This document shows, in pieces, positions 33,757 to 46,234 of a stretch of 64,000 nucleotides of DNA (its first letter is position 1; each line of letters opens with the position of its first letter). Source of the DNA: Larix kaempferi (Eukaryota; Streptophyta; Pinopsida; Pinales; Pinaceae); the NCBI GenBank assembly GCA_027924585.1, contig BSBM01000712.1, positions 3,172,001 to 3,236,000 of the forward strand, given 5' to 3'. Position numbers and translations under genes: made by a program. Below the pieces are notes generated by a model that saw only the letters and a list, made by a program, of their open reading frames with translations, had not been told where the DNA came from and ran no database searches.

Positions 33757-35894
33757 CTAAGGATGGTTGTGTGTTGAATTTTTTGGAATAACCACATCTT
33801 CGAGAATGGCATCATTCAAAATTTCACTAGGTATATCTTCTTCTTCATTCTCTTCTCGAATGACAACTGATGATTTGGGTTGATCTTGCATAACTCTTCC
33901 AGACCGCAATTGAATTTCATGCACTGGTGTAGTTGATATGACATAAGATGGAAGAGGTTGTAACCCAATGCTATTAAGAGCTTGAGTTGGTTTATTGTGA
34001 GGGTTTGGTATCGGTTTTGCAGGTAATATTGTGGGTCTTGGGGGATTCATGTTCTCGAAATGGTGAGGTTGATTTGTGATAGGGGTTAGTGAAGGAGGTA
34101 CAAATCCAGGCAATAGTTTCTGGGTATTAGGTGGGTAAGTATAGTTAGGCATATAGGAGGAGGTGGTTGATCATATGCTTGTCCTATCCATCTATGTGCC
34201 CATTGCTGATGTTGAGCATTTTGAGGTGGCCATTTTTTCCAATTTGAGGTGTTCCATTGTTGAGGTGGTTGATAAGGGTGGTAATAGGGTGGAAATTGTA
34301 ATGATGGATCCTGATATGATGGTTGGTCTCTAGGTTTCCAAGGCCTCCTAAATGTCTCACCAAAATTTTCACTCTTATATACGGCTTGCAACCCAGGAAA
34401 CGATGGACAATTATCAGTTGGATGTTCTTCTATACAAAGGTGACATACTGAAACATTATTCAATGGACATTCCTATTGGGGATGTTTAGTTCTACACCTA
34501 GGACAGAAAATACTCATTGTTGCACTCTCTTCATCCTATCTCTTCTTAGCTTGTAATGCATCTAATTGAGAACCCATGGCTCCTAAAATATCTGTTTTGA
34601 AATTTTCTAATAGGTTTCCCAATTCTACCCTCGTAACTCCACCAGGACTAGAGGTATTTCCTTTTAGGTTTCTAGTATAAGATTCCCGAAAGTGTCTCCC
34701 ACTCTTCCCTCTGCTTCTAGAGTAATTTCTACACATCTCACAAATCTGTGTGAGAGACTTATGAGAGATGTCTCTTGCTGCCATGAGGTTAAGGTTCTCT
34801 AAAAACTCCTCTGAAATTCCCTTAAGGAAGAGTGTTCTTACTGCATCTTCTCGAAGGTCACTATATTTTGAACTATGTAACACATAGTTAAATAATTCTA
34901 GATAGTCTTCTAGGCTCTCATCTTCAAGTTGTTGTATTTTGAAAATGTCATTCCAAGAGTCCTTAGGTTTACAGTAATCCTGATATTTCCATAGAAATGC
35001 ATTCTTCATGTCTTCCCAAGTTCTAATGCTATATTCTCCTAACCCCATAAACCATCTAAGAGCGGAATCTTTCAACGTGGCAAGGAAAAGTTTTAACTTT
35101 TGGCCATCTTGTATGTAGTTATAGCTCCTACACAAAATGTCGAATTCAAATAAGAATGTATCCGGATCCTCACTAGTCTTCCCATAAAAGGTAGGTAGTG
35201 AGGAAAGAGGGATTTTTTTCATGGTCACATCTTGTGCAATATCTAAAATAGGAAATCCAAAAGTTCCTTCAGTTCGAATTTCTCCCTCTTCTTCATTGTG
35301 CCTCACCTCATCACTATCTTCATTCTCCATATAGACATGATTTCCAAAGAGAGAATACCTAGGCTTTTATTTTCTTGGTGAATATGGGATGTCCCAACGT
35401 TCTGTTTCAGGGATAGTATTTCTCTTTTTAGGGGAGGAATTTCCAGCTACATGAGAGTCCATTTTTGAAGGACCTACAGTCGTTGTCTTAATTTGTGAAA
35501 CAACTATATTTACAGAATTTTCAAAAAGAGCGTCTACTTGTGCAGGATCACCAAAGTCTACTAGATTCTGACCCTCAACTATTGGGAAGGTAGTGTCTTT
35601 GGGTTTTGGAACTAATGGAGGATTAAGAGGTTTGAATGGTTTATCTTTATGAGCTTCTTCTTGTCAAATTTCAGGCTCAATGTGAACTTGAGGTTATCTT
35701 AGTGGTGTTTATTTATGGAATGACTTCTTTGATGTCTCTATGGTTCCCCCTGAATGGTCCCCAGAAAGAATTTCTTTGGATTTCCAAGTAGGACTATCCC
35801 CTTTGTTTGTTTTGCGATACCTTTTTGTTGTAGGAATTTTAGTAGGAAGGCTAGTTTTAATATATCTACCTTTTGAATCTCTAGACCTATTCAT
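33757..35894 (-). pseudogene. Athila-like gag
   Basis: Starts at MNRSRDSKGRYIK (35894). The best-preserved part (35330-34536, 264 codons) contains the gag fold: LPTFYGKTSEDPDTFLFEF, LKLFLATLKDSALRWFMGL and ESLEDYLELFNYVLHSS. Two cysteine clusters follow, CPRCRTKHPQ and CHLCIEEHPTDNC, the second a plausible zinc knuckle, then proline/glutamine-rich sequence to 33757. It is interrupted by stops at 35709, 34536 and near 34480. Confidence 0.85.
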
Positions 35895-36092
35895 GGAAAC
35901 AAAGCTAAAACTAAAACAAATTTTAATTGCATTACTACTACTGCTGGGTTTTGGGGATGCCTGCTATAACAGATGCACAGGTTCTTACCTCTCGTCTTAC
36001 CGCTCCCCCGCCACCAGCCTATCACTAGGTTTCAAAAAGGAAAATTATACCTATTACTGAAGTTGTATAAAGAAATTCTACCTATCTACAAC

Positions 36093-36110
36093 TCCCCGAC
36101 AATGGCACCA
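36093..36110 (-). promoter_or_regulatory. Athila-like PBS
   Basis: TGGTGCCATTGTCGGGGA on the minus strand, three bases from the LTR end ...CCCAACA. This is the tRNA-Asp-type site typical of Athila-class elements. Confidence 0.9.
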
Positions 36111-36113
36111 AAA

Positions 36114-38909
36114 TGTTGGGTGTTTTATTGTCTTAATGAAATCACCAAATATTTAATTATCGACTAGGGTAGGTAATCTTAGAGTTGTGGCAAAGTATAT
36201 GCTGATCTAGAAGGGTACCTAAGATATCGGCTCAGCAAACCTTAGAAATGTTTAATAATGAAAAGATCGAAAGATCTTTCGAAATGAAAAACCGAGTCAA
36301 AATTCAAAAATACAAACTATTAATTTCTTAGTCCTAACCAATAGATCAAAATAGTATCAATCTATACTACTCTACTCCATGAACAATAATTGAAACCACA
36401 AAAGACAATACTAATCTAAGAAACAAGACTTGGTAAAAAAAAACTACTCTTATGAAAATGGAAACTACTGATCAATTATTCAAACTCTAATCTAGGAATT
36501 AGAAAGACTAACTACTATGTAATATAGAAGATCTAACTATGAACAAGTTCAGAAACTTAACTATGAAACAAGATGAAATGTTGATCTAAGATTTATGCAT
36601 GCATTAACAACAATGAATCATAAGCAAAATACCTAGTTCCAATCGTCTTAAGAAACTATTGCATCCAAATGACTTACGAAAGCTAAAGAAATGCAAAATA
36701 GAAATAAATCTAACTTGACTTCTACAAAAATGTGGAAATTAAAGATAGACCAATTACAAGAAATCTTAAACATTGTAACCTATTGTTTATCTATAAGAAA
36801 ATGACAAACCAACTATAATACTTGAACTGAAACACTATTTTAACAATCTAGCTTTACAGTCTAAGTTACTTGATCTCTAATGAATGTTCTGAAATGCTTA
36901 TCTAACTCATGCACATGCCTATCAACATCGAATGATATCTATCAATACTTTAAACTAGTTCATAAAACATTAATTACAAGGAAAGAAAACTAAACTAAGT
37001 ACAAGACAAGAATTTAGATGATTGGAATCAATATTAACTTGTAATCAAAACCTACAGCGGAAACAAAGTATTCTTATGCTATCCATACTACAAATCAAAC
37101 TATCTTTTAAGACAACTCTGAAAGTGCAATAAAGCGGATCTATAACTTGGAAAGTAAACCTAATTTAAACTAAGTTATGAGAACTCTTAGATATTGAAAA
37201 CTAATGCATTTATATTAAACACACATGAACTTATTAAACTTGGATTGAGGCTAGTTCATAGTCTATTCTACCTACATAAATGAAAGAACTTGAAACAATG
37301 AAATTAAACCAAGTCTGAACAACAAAACACTATGGAAATAAAAGTGAAAGACTAATTAGAAACTTGAATGAAAACTGGAAATGAAATACTGAACTGGTTT
37401 GGAAATAAGACAAACTTAGATTTAACAAAGTCTATGATAACATTGTAAATAAGTTTAGGCTAATCTAGGTCATAGGCATGAAAGTAAGTGAAAGTAACTC
37501 ATAAACTACCTAAATCATAAGCAAAAGACATTTATACCACTTCTACTTGAACCAAAACTATTTCTCATTTGAAGAGTAAAACGTATGCTGAATGTAAATG
37601 GATTTCATCATTAATAAATCTTGAAATAATTAATCTTTATGTGAATACAAAACTGAATATAAAGTGCTGAAAGTGTTAAAGATACATTTGAATCTCAAAC
37701 TAACTATGGAACATGTTAAAGTACTGAAACAACCTAGACTCCAACTAATTATCTCTGCATAACATGAAATACTAGCAATTCTTGAAATGACTGCAAATTC
37801 TGGAAAATTCTATCTAAATGGGAATGAAAGGCTGAAAGAAGGTTTGAAAGGAAGTCTGAATGAAAGGTGCGAATGGTCGACTGAATGGATTCTGAAGCTA
37901 TAAATTACATAAAAAACACAGGAAAATTATATTTAACATACAACAAAATGTCACCTTCAGGAAAACAACCTATTTGCTTGCAGAAACGAAATGACTTATA
38001 GGAAAACGTAATAGATACATACAAAAAAAATGACTCAGCTGTAAATATGAAAAGAAACTATTGAATATACACAAATGGAACGTCTTATTGTTGAGGGTCC
38101 CTTCCCAGCAACAAGGGTTTATCTTCTAGGCTACTCAGTCACCAACCATTAACAGAAAACGAGAATGATCATCAACAGTTGAAACAGAGTCTTTCTATGA
38201 AATTGAAGCAAAGTTATAAAATGTTTTTCTCTATATCTATCCTTATAGACGCCTTTATATAGTTTTCTCTATGTATATGCATTTCTCAACCTGAGACGTC
38301 TTTATATATTTTTACAAAGAGAGAGCAGGTCGACCACTGAAAAAATAGAAGGTCTTTTACTGCTGTAACAACGACCCATTACAACGTACTGGCCATCTTC
38401 CTGATTCCGTGTGTGTTGGTTCCCTTCACATGAGTAGTTGGTGTGTTGGTAGGATGGGAGAGTCGAAATGCAGATCTTCTTGAACAAGGGCTCACGATGC
38501 ATCAAGGCCACGTTTCCAACAGAACCCACGTCGTGGTTTTTGCCTTTAATTCCCCGGAATATGCTAACCAACGAATCTGAGGGTGCGAACGAAGGTCTGA
38601 ACGATGGTCCGAATGTAAATGGGCATCTTGAATGTGAATGCACGTCCGGATGAGAGTCCGTTTGAAAACCATAACCTACAGAATGAAGTCTATGCAACCA
38701 GCAAGTCTAGAAATGTTAAATTAACGTTAATAAACCATAAAATGATGATAATCAATCAAGATTCATGAGATATTTAAACAAGTTCAGACCTGAGTTTGAC
38801 TGGTGGTCTAAATGGCAAGAAGTATGAATTAATACACAAAAAATGGCAAAAGTAGTGCCAACAAAGCACATTTAATAATCAAAAGTGATGGCAAAATTGG
38901 ACATCAACA
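36114..38909 (-). repeat. Athila-like 5' LTR
   Basis: 2,796 bp, TGTTGATGTCC...CACCCAACA on the minus strand. 36130-38200 is strongly AT-rich and non-coding. Two TATA boxes lie at 38295-38310 and 38251-38262. The 131-codon frame at 38697-38302 looks incidental. Confidence 0.8.
38251..38310 (-). promoter_or_regulatory. Twin TATA boxes in the Athila-like LTR
   Basis: On the minus strand AATATATAAAGACGTCT (38310-38294) and CTATATAAAGGCGTCT (38262-38247) are near repeats about 48 bases apart, suggesting a duplicated core promoter. Confidence 0.55.
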
Positions 38910-39826
38910 AGCGGTTATCACAAGATTCAGGTTAGAGAACGAGATGAATGGAAGACAACATTCAAGAAAAAGGAAGGGTTGTATGAGTGGTTAGTCATGC
39001 CATTCGGATTGACTAATGCACCCAGTACATTCATGCGATTGATCAATGAAGTACTGGAACCATTCTTGGGAAAGTTTTTCGTAGTCTACCTAGGTGACAT
39101 CCTGATATTGAGTCAAACCAAGACATAGCACTTGGGGCACATTCGACAGGTATTGCAGAAGTTGCAGGAAGAGAAGTTGATGGTGAACCTACAAAATTGT
39201 TGCTTCATGAAGGAAAAACTGGTGTACTTAGGATTTGTAATATCGAGTAAAGGGTTGGTGATGGACCCAGAAAAGGTGAAGGAAATATTGGATTGGACGA
39301 AATGGACGAAATCGACAAGTACGACTGGAGTAAGGAGTTTCGATGGACTTTCCAGTTTCTACAAGAAGTTCATTTGGGGATTCAGTTGGATTTGTGCACC
39401 TTTGACAGAGTCTATGAAAAAGGGTGAATTCAAGTGGAGAGAAGTAGCCCAGGGAGATTTCGACAAGTTGAAGGAAAAGGTCACTGAGAGCCCATTGTTA
39501 GCGCTCCTAGATTTCGACAAATTTTTCCTGGTCGATTGCGACGCGAGTGGAATGGCAATTGGAGAAGTGTTGAGCGAGGGGGTCCAACCAATTGCATTCA
39601 TTAGTGAGAAGTTGGATGATGCGAAGTGGAAATATTTGGTCTATGACCAGGGATTTTATGCTATTGTCCAGGCATTGAAGATGTGGAGACACTATTTGTT
39701 GCCAAGTAATTTGTGTTATACACTATTGCCAAGCACTGAGGTATTTGAACACTCAATCGAAGTTGAATTAGCGACACATTTAATGGGTCAAATTCATACA
39801 GGGATATACTTTCATGTTGCAACATA
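38910..39826 (+). pseudogene. Chromovirus 2 RT (partial) and RNase H
   Basis: Starts mid-RT at SGYHKIQVR, then [18 protein letters not shown] and [10 protein letters not shown], where the catalytic YLDD has become YLGD (39090-39105), disabling polymerase activity. A stop after SQTKT is followed by the open frame 39132-39827: connection LVYLGFVISSKGLVMDPEKV and RNase H FLVDCDASGMAIGEVLS and ISEKLDDAKWKYLVYDQ. The frame is lost in the final RNase H segment near 39710. Confidence 0.85.
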
Positions 39827-41090
39827 ATTTGGGAAAGTCAAACAAGGTTGCCGATGCGCTGAGTCGAAGAGTTGCATTGTTGAACACGACGACAGTTCAG
39901 GCAACATGAATGGAGTCGGTGAAGACAGAGTATGTGACCGATGAGGATTTTGTGAAATCATGGTAGGCTTGTCGTGAATCGTGGAGTGTCAACAGGACTC
40001 CATACTTGGATTATTTTATCCAAGAGGGATACCTATTCAAGGGACAACAATTGTGTATTCCCAGAGGATCCATAAGAGAGAACCTAATCCAAGAGTTGCA
40101 TAGAGGCAGATTAGTAGGTCATTTTGGCATCAACAAGACCAAGGAATAGGTCGAAGACAAGTATTATTGGCTGGGAATGACGACAGATGTTGGAAAGTGG
40201 GTTCAACAGTGTAGATTTTGCTAGTTGGAATAAGGAAGAAATCAAAAAACGGGGTTGTATACACCATTATTTGTACCGGATACCCCATGGGATCACCTGG
40301 GCATGGATTTTGTGCTAGGATTTCCAAAGACGCAGCAAGGGAGCAATTCAATCTTTGTTGTATTCGACATATTTTTGAAAATGGCACACTTTATTCTTTG
40401 TCAGAAGACAAGTGACGCCGCAGGCATTGTTGTACTATTCTTCAAGGAAGTAGTTAGATTGCATGGGTTGCCGAAGAGTATCACATCGGACAGAGATACC
40501 AAGTTTATGGGGCATTTCTAGAGAACCCTATGGAAGAAACTGGACATGAGGTTGCAGTTTAGATCGGCATATCATCCACAGACAGATGGACAGACCGAGG
40601 TGGTGAATAGAAGTTTGGGAAACCTTCTAAGGTGTTTGACGGCCGACAGACCCAAGTAGTGGGAGAACGTGTTGGGGCAAGCAGAGTTTGCATACAAAAA
40701 TTTTGTGAATCGGTCGACAGGGTTGATCCCATTACAGATTATTTAGGGAAGAAGCCCACATGGAGTGGTGGATTTGGTCGAGTTATCGACACAAGCCAGG
40801 AAAAGTGCGGATGCAGAATCATTCACAGAGCATATGAAAGAAGTGCATGAAGATGTGCGAAAGCACATAGGAAAGAGTAACACAGCATACACATTGAGAG
40901 CCAATAGGAGGAAGAGACTACATTCATTCAACGAAGGAGACTTAGTTTATACACATTTGCGGAAGGAACGATTTCCGACGGGGACATATAATAAGATGAA
41001 GCTGAAGAAGATTGGACCATGTAAGATTCTGAAGAAATTTTGGACAACGCTTATGTGTTGGAGATGCCGAATGACTTGAGCATTTCACCA
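39827..41090 (+). pseudogene. Chromovirus 2 integrase
   Basis: NKVADALSR-like sequence starts it (about 39850). The N-terminal zinc region follows (GHFGINKTKE, WVQQCRFC), then a core with [29 protein letters not shown] and QTDGQTEVVNRSLG supplying D, D and E, all present. GEWENVLGQAEFAYKNFVNR-like sequence and the C-terminal FNEGDLVYTHLRKERFP with KIGPCKILKKF follow. Stops occur at HF*RTL and RPK*WENV, and a frame change at 41040. Confidence 0.85.
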
Positions 41091-41525
41091 ATGTTCAATG
41101 TCTCATATCTGTACAAGTTTGAAGAAGGTTCAAGCAGTGGAAGCGCGGAAGTGTCGGATATCAACTGGACAAAGCAGATTCCAGATCGACATAAGGAAGA
41201 AATCACAGAAGTAATAGAGGAACGCAAAGTCGGGCACAGGCGTAATTCATGAAAGAAGGAATACTTAGTGCAATGGAAAGACGATGAGTTTCAAGAGGCA
41301 ACATGGATTTCTGAAGTAGAGTTTAGGAGACTGAAGGAGCAGTCGAGTTATTTTTCACTTGGGGAGTCTGATGCAGGAGCATCGGGGCCTAGGAAGATCA
41401 GGCGAAGGTATTCGACATCGAGAAATCCAACCAAAGGGAGTGCTGACGACCACTGGTGTAAGGAAGAAGATTGGTTATCTAAGTCAATAAGTCAAGCAGG
41501 AGCAGTCGGTATGCGATTGACATAA
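41091..41525 (+). pseudogene. Chromovirus 2 chromodomain and tail
   Basis: Integrase tail SPMFNVSYLYKFEEG, then after a stop at 41250 the chromodomain KKEYLVQWKDDEFQEATWIS and EVEFRRLKEQSSYF (41253-41360). The frame runs on into the LTR to 41525, as is common in chromoviruses. Confidence 0.8.
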
Positions 41526-42366
41526 TCATTGGAAGTTCGAGAGTCGACATGTCAAGGGTCGACAGATGACGGGATAGTAGCGAAGGCGTCTATGGTAGAC
41601 ATGCATCAAACAACGACTCTGACATGTTTGGGGCATGAGCCAAGTGAGGAGGAAGGGGCGGACTGGAAAAGCATGAGGAGTGTGAAAGAAAGCCGATGGA
41701 TAAGTCGATAGTATGGTTGACATGACGGATTACTGTAGCCTATCAGAAGGACCCGTAGAATTCAAGGAGAGCACTTGGAAATAGTTCGGGGTTTCTAAGG
41801 AAGTTAATGGCAGTTATTGAAGGTAGTTGGGATCGTGACATATGTAAACACAGGAATAGATTATGCAAAACGGCAGAGGCACTGACAGTTGCAGGTTTGC
41901 AATATCCGAGGAGATCGATAGAAAGAGGATGTGTGTCTCAAGGGTCGGAGTGATCTCGGGAACAGAAACAGTAGAGTAGAAGGCTTGTGCTCAGGCACAG
42001 AGCAAAGAGTTAGTTCCCTTTTGGAGTTATCATAGAGCAGAGTTCGGGGAGAAGATAGGTAGATTGGAGAGAACATTAATACATCTTCCGAACACCGAGA
42101 AGATCAAGCCATAGCTCAGAGTTCCACAGTGAACCAGGAGAGGGTGACGGTCGACACACTGAGATAACACACAATTACTTATGTATTGTAATGGCTGAGG
42201 CCGACAGTTAGTTAGTTATTTCATTCCTTGCAGTTTGCATTGTAAAAATTTTGGTAGAAGTAATATAAGCCAGCTTCTGGCATCCTATTTACATCCTGTC
42301 TATGTGAACATGTGTGTTGTGTGTAATTGTTAAGCAAGAACCTTACCGATAAGGCACCTTGCATCA
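41369..42366 (+). repeat. Chromovirus 2 3' LTR
   Basis: 998 bp, TGATGCAGGAGCATCGGGGC to ...CACCTTGCATCA. It matches 25952-26890 in opposite orientation. A weak polypurine stretch (CTTGGGGAGTC) precedes it. Confidence 0.9.
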
Positions 42367-43100
42367 GTGCTCCCCATGGATACACACATGGCATTATGTA
42401 CTTATTTTCCAACAATTCTTGCAATTGCATTTTTAGCTCTAATAATTTTAGTGTACTCATTTTGTAAGGTGTCTTGGAAATTGGTGCAGCTCTTGGTACA
42501 CGATCAATTATGAAATCAATGTCCCTCTTTGGAGGAAGTCCTAGAACTTCATCAAGAAACACATCCCTAAATTCTTGTAGCACATGATAGTCCTCCAGCC
42601 TGAGAATTTCATTTTCTATTTTAATTAAAACATGGATTGTATATAATTGACAAACTTTCCTACAAAACTTATTTAGCTTCATGGCTGAAATCCACCTAAT
42701 AGAAACTACATTTGGAATGCCTTTTACAACCTTTAGGTTTCCTACATCAATGCACTCAAAACTCTTACTGTAGCAGTCAAGTTTAACTCTATGTACTTCC
42801 AACCAATCCACTCCAATGAGAATATCATAGGAACCAAGTGGAAAAATATTCATATTTGCACAAGTGAGAAACCCATCCATTTCTCATGGGACTTTCTCCA
42901 CCATCTCACTAAATTTTCTCTTGGTTCTTATGGCTAGTTGGACCAACCATGATTTACTATGCTTGTCTTTATTAAAAGCACAATTCTCGACAATTTTAGG
43001 ACTAATATAACTATGATTAGATCCAATGTCAATTAAAATAGAAATAGATGTCTTAGCAATCTTACCTTCAACCTCAACCACCGTTGATTAATTGTTTGCT
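42367..43100 (-). pseudogene. Gypsy-3 protease and RT start
   Basis: Protease: SISILIDIGSNHSYISPKIV (active site DIG), then NIFPLGSYDILIGVDWLEVH, the conserved C-terminal retropepsin segment. The linker to RT has EFRDVFLDEVLGLPPKRDID and RVPRAAPISKTPYKM, ending at ELLENKYIMP...PWGA where chromovirus 2 enters. One stop (after VEKVP, 42884) interrupts it. Confidence 0.8.
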
Positions 43101-44405
43101 TGATAGTCCTCTAGTGCACCATAAATTCTAGGGACAATCCTTGCCACTTGACCCATAGTTTCAACTTCTTGGATGTTGTGAAATTGCTTTGTCGATGTGG
43201 AAAATTTCTAAGCGAATGTTCCTCTCCACATACGCAACATTGAAGTGGCTCTCATATCTCTTTTGTCTTGTCTCTCATCATCCTAGCTGGCTTTGTCACA
43301 TCCTGTGGTGCCTACATTGGCTGATTTAGGAAATGAGGATTGAAACCCTTCCTTCTTTGGTCAAACTTCTCATTTTTTGTATCCTTCCATGCCTTATGAA
43401 AATCTAACTTGATTTTTTTTTTATCATAATTAGAATACTTTTGCTTTCTTATGGTCTCCTCTAGAGTTCGAGGTTCATCAAACTCAATTTTTTCTTTGTA
43501 GGATTGAGGAAAACCACTTAGAAAAAATGGAATTTTCACTTTGTCATCCCTGATACACTTGACATATATAAACATCTCCAAGATTTGTTTGCATATTCCT
43601 CCATAGTCATTTGGCCCAATTTCAGCTCATGGAATTCTTTAACTTTTCCATCATAGTACCTATCAGAGAGGTTGTTTTTCTTGAGGTATTTCTTGTATTG
43701 CTTCCACACAATCTTCCTTTAATTGATATTCTTCACTTTCCTAAGGTAAAGAAACCATATAGATTCTCTTCCATTCAAATTGAATATAGACACCATTTCC
43801 TTCATATTTATTGAGTTGTATTGAACTTCGAAATACTTCATCATCCCAAGAAGCCAAGCCTCAACTTCTTAACTATATTTTACCTCACCATAAAATGTAG
43901 GAGGTTTGGACTTCCTAAATTATCCGTGTAAGTTTTTCTTGGAATACCTCTTCCCCTTCTTCCTATGAGATGAAGAGTTTTATCCTTAAGTGAAATCTTT
44001 AGAGTCAAATGACTCACTAGAAGAGATTTTTGGACTATATGTCCTTTCTCTAGAAACTCTTCTTGAACTATGGGACCTCTTGTGCGAATGCCTCCTTGAA
44101 CTACTCTCACTCTTTTCCTGATTTTCAGAGTGATGTCTAGAGTTAATATTCCTTTGTATGTCTATCAAACTTTGAATCATAGTCACATTTAGTTGATTCC
44201 ATTCTTCTTGAGCTCTAATCATCCTTTCATGTCTGGTCTACAACTTTGCAATTCCACTCTTAGTATCCTCATGGTTTCTGCAATGTCTAGGGGAGTCACT
44301 TAGTTTCTCCTACCATTGGATTTTGTCTATGCATCTCAACATTTATGTTCTCCCACATTGCATACATCTAAGCTTCATAGGGATCATGTGGATCATCCAT
44401 GATGA
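43101..44405 (-). pseudogene. Gypsy-3 gag
   Basis: Starts at MDDPHDPYEA (44405), then an Arg/Ser-rich region (SSRRHSHKRSHSSRRVSRER), a broken gag core (MEMFIYVKCIRDDKVKIPFF, LSGFPQSYKEKIEF) and a region where a zinc knuckle would be expected (about 43190-43250) that is too damaged to call. There are many stops and frameshifts. Confidence 0.65.
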
Positions 44406-46219
44406 TTATTTTTGTTGCCTAATCGAGACCAAGGGTTTCCAAACTGAACTATAATGAATGTTGAACCTTAACTATATCTAATATAATTAGGAATATGAAA
44501 GAGTGTTCATATAAACACATTTTTTAGGTCTATTATATTCTCATAAAATCAAAAATCAATTTTCATATATTATGGAAAATACCCATTGACAATTTTTATC
44601 AAATTATGGCTACAACCACTTTTCTGATCAAGTTATTGAAACATATGATTCACCAATTCAAAATTTTACTCTATACAACTATTCCCCTATGGATAATATT
44701 TCCAATGGCTATAATCATGCTCGATTCTTATTTCTGAGAAAAACTTTATAGCCTTTAGAAATTGTAAAAATTTCCCAATTCCTACACTTTTCTTGTAGGT
44801 TCATTTAATTCCAGAAGCCAACTTCAAATACCTATAGAAGATTATCTATGGAGAACTAGAAAAACATTTCTATTATCCCTGATAGCACATATGACCATGA
44901 TTTCTTAGCAAATTACAGTTCTTTGATCTGATGCTCCAATCACCTTTTACAAAATCCTCGAATTGACTACTTTTGTATTTGTCCACTTCTCTAGACTTGG
45001 CAATTTTTGTAGTTCTATAAAACCACCTCATAATCCACAATTTGCCTGTTTTTTTTTTATATTGTTCAAAAGCTGTGGCTAAACTCCATAACTAAATTTG
45101 TTGTTTTTTTTTAAAAAAATTAAAGAATGGGGCTCAAGGGGGCATTCCCCCTTGCGATCTCCCCTCACCACTGCAAGGTGGGTCTAGGGAAGTGCCTTTG
45201 TTTTTTCCTTTTTTATAAATCCTTGAATTTTGTCAATCTCGTGCATAAGAATGATGACATTTCTCACTGATGTGGAAGGGTGATGACATGTATTGACATG
45301 TGCTTGTTTATGTGTCAAATCGGTCCAACCTACCACCCCATGAAGTGGCCATGTCACCTTCCACCCTATGCCAAGTCACCAAACCCCTCGACCTTAGGTG
45401 TTGCTGGTTTTCCTGTTGCCAAAAGTGGTAATAAATCTCCACAAAAGTGGTTTTGGAAATTTTCTTGTGGATCCATTATCAATCTAGAGATGACACATGC
45501 CCCAAGTTGTTTCATCCGAACAGATTGCCCATTTTATATTAACCATCGCACACGTTGACGATGCACTATGAGTCTTGGTCATTGATCTAGCCTACCATCC
45601 AACAGTCATCTCTTCATCCATGCATTGTTAACCATAATGCAAGTTTCTTAGGAACTATAAACTACCACCATCGATCTACCTTGTCTCCTGATGCTCAGAT
45701 CGCCATCTATTGAGCCCTTGGCTCTTTTCCTTTGGTCACCTAGTCTACTGAGTCTAGGGTGCTAAATGATTACAATCCCCTAGGCCATATTATAGCACCT
45801 AAGCACTAATGTAGATCATCTACATCATACCTCTAACCCATTTGTATCTTCCACATTATTTCTCTTTCCCACGTGGCTCCTCCACGTCACCGGTCCATGT
45901 GGCACAAGTGGGACCCACCTTGAAATTCTCAATTTCTAAAATTTTGAAATTGAAGGAAATTTTAATTCCGGAATAAGGGGCTTATTTATCACGTAACATA
46001 AGAGAATGGTTTCACTACTAAACATACAAATTTAAAAAAATTTCCATTAACCAATCTACCTCTCCTGTCGGTACACCACAAATCTAATCCATGACTTAGT
46101 TACAATACCATATGACGATTAAAACCATGAATTTTCAAAGGATCATTTCATTTGCAACTTAGATTTATGCCTATAAGTGTGCATTTATATCCCATACAGC
46201 TCCATTATTGTAACCATAA
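44406..46219 (-). other. Gypsy-3 leader, non-coding
   Basis: About 1.8 kb without coding signal between PBS and gag, longer than usual. It contains an inverted repeat AAGGGGGCATTCCCCCTT near 45139-45156 and homopolymer T runs. A further insertion here cannot be excluded. Confidence 0.45.
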
Positions 46220-46231
46220 GCTTTGAGACCA
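46220..46231 (-). promoter_or_regulatory. Gypsy-3 candidate PBS
   Basis: TGGTCTCAAAGC on the minus strand, three bases from the LTR end ...GGGACATTTCA. It resembles TGGTATCAGAGC with three changes. Confidence 0.5.
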
Positions 46232-46234
46232 CTC

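Larger units (their letters stand above)
27890..38909 (-). mobile_element. Athila-like Ty3/gypsy element, 3' LTR missing
   Basis: A minus-strand element: 5' LTR 36114-38909, PBS 36093-36110, gag, PR, RT, RNase H and integrase to about 29660, then an untranslated 3' region. It is inserted in the RT of chromovirus 2; the boundary at 38909/38910 is sharp because the host frame starts directly with the codons for SGYHKIQV. No archaeal RNase H is seen. The expected second LTR (starting TGTTGATGTCC on the minus strand) is not found, so the 3' end is truncated or lies left of the window. Confidence 0.85.
38910..42366 (+). mobile_element. Chromovirus 2: 3' half of a Ty3/gypsy element
   Basis: A plus-strand relative of chromovirus 1, running from mid-RT through RNase H, integrase and chromodomain to a full 3' LTR (41369-42366). 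The Athila-like element at 38909/38910 cuts off its 5' part. It is itself inserted in gypsy-3: after the LTR end GCATCA the flank GTGCT begins, directly inside gypsy-3 RT (CCATGGGGAGCAC, minus). Confidence 0.9.
42367..46231 (-). mobile_element. Gypsy-3: 5' part of a Ty3/gypsy element
   Basis: On the minus strand: PBS (46220-46231), a long leader, gag, protease and the first codons of RT, where chromovirus 2 interrupts it at 42367. The remaining RT, RNase H and integrase are not contiguous and presumably lie left of the window. The LTR before it is 46235-47707. Confidence 0.7.

Noticed and set aside
38302-38697. 131-codon ORF in the Athila-like LTR as a third LTR-borne gene
   Set aside because: It lies upstream of both TATA boxes and has odd composition with no repeat or domain support; likely chance.
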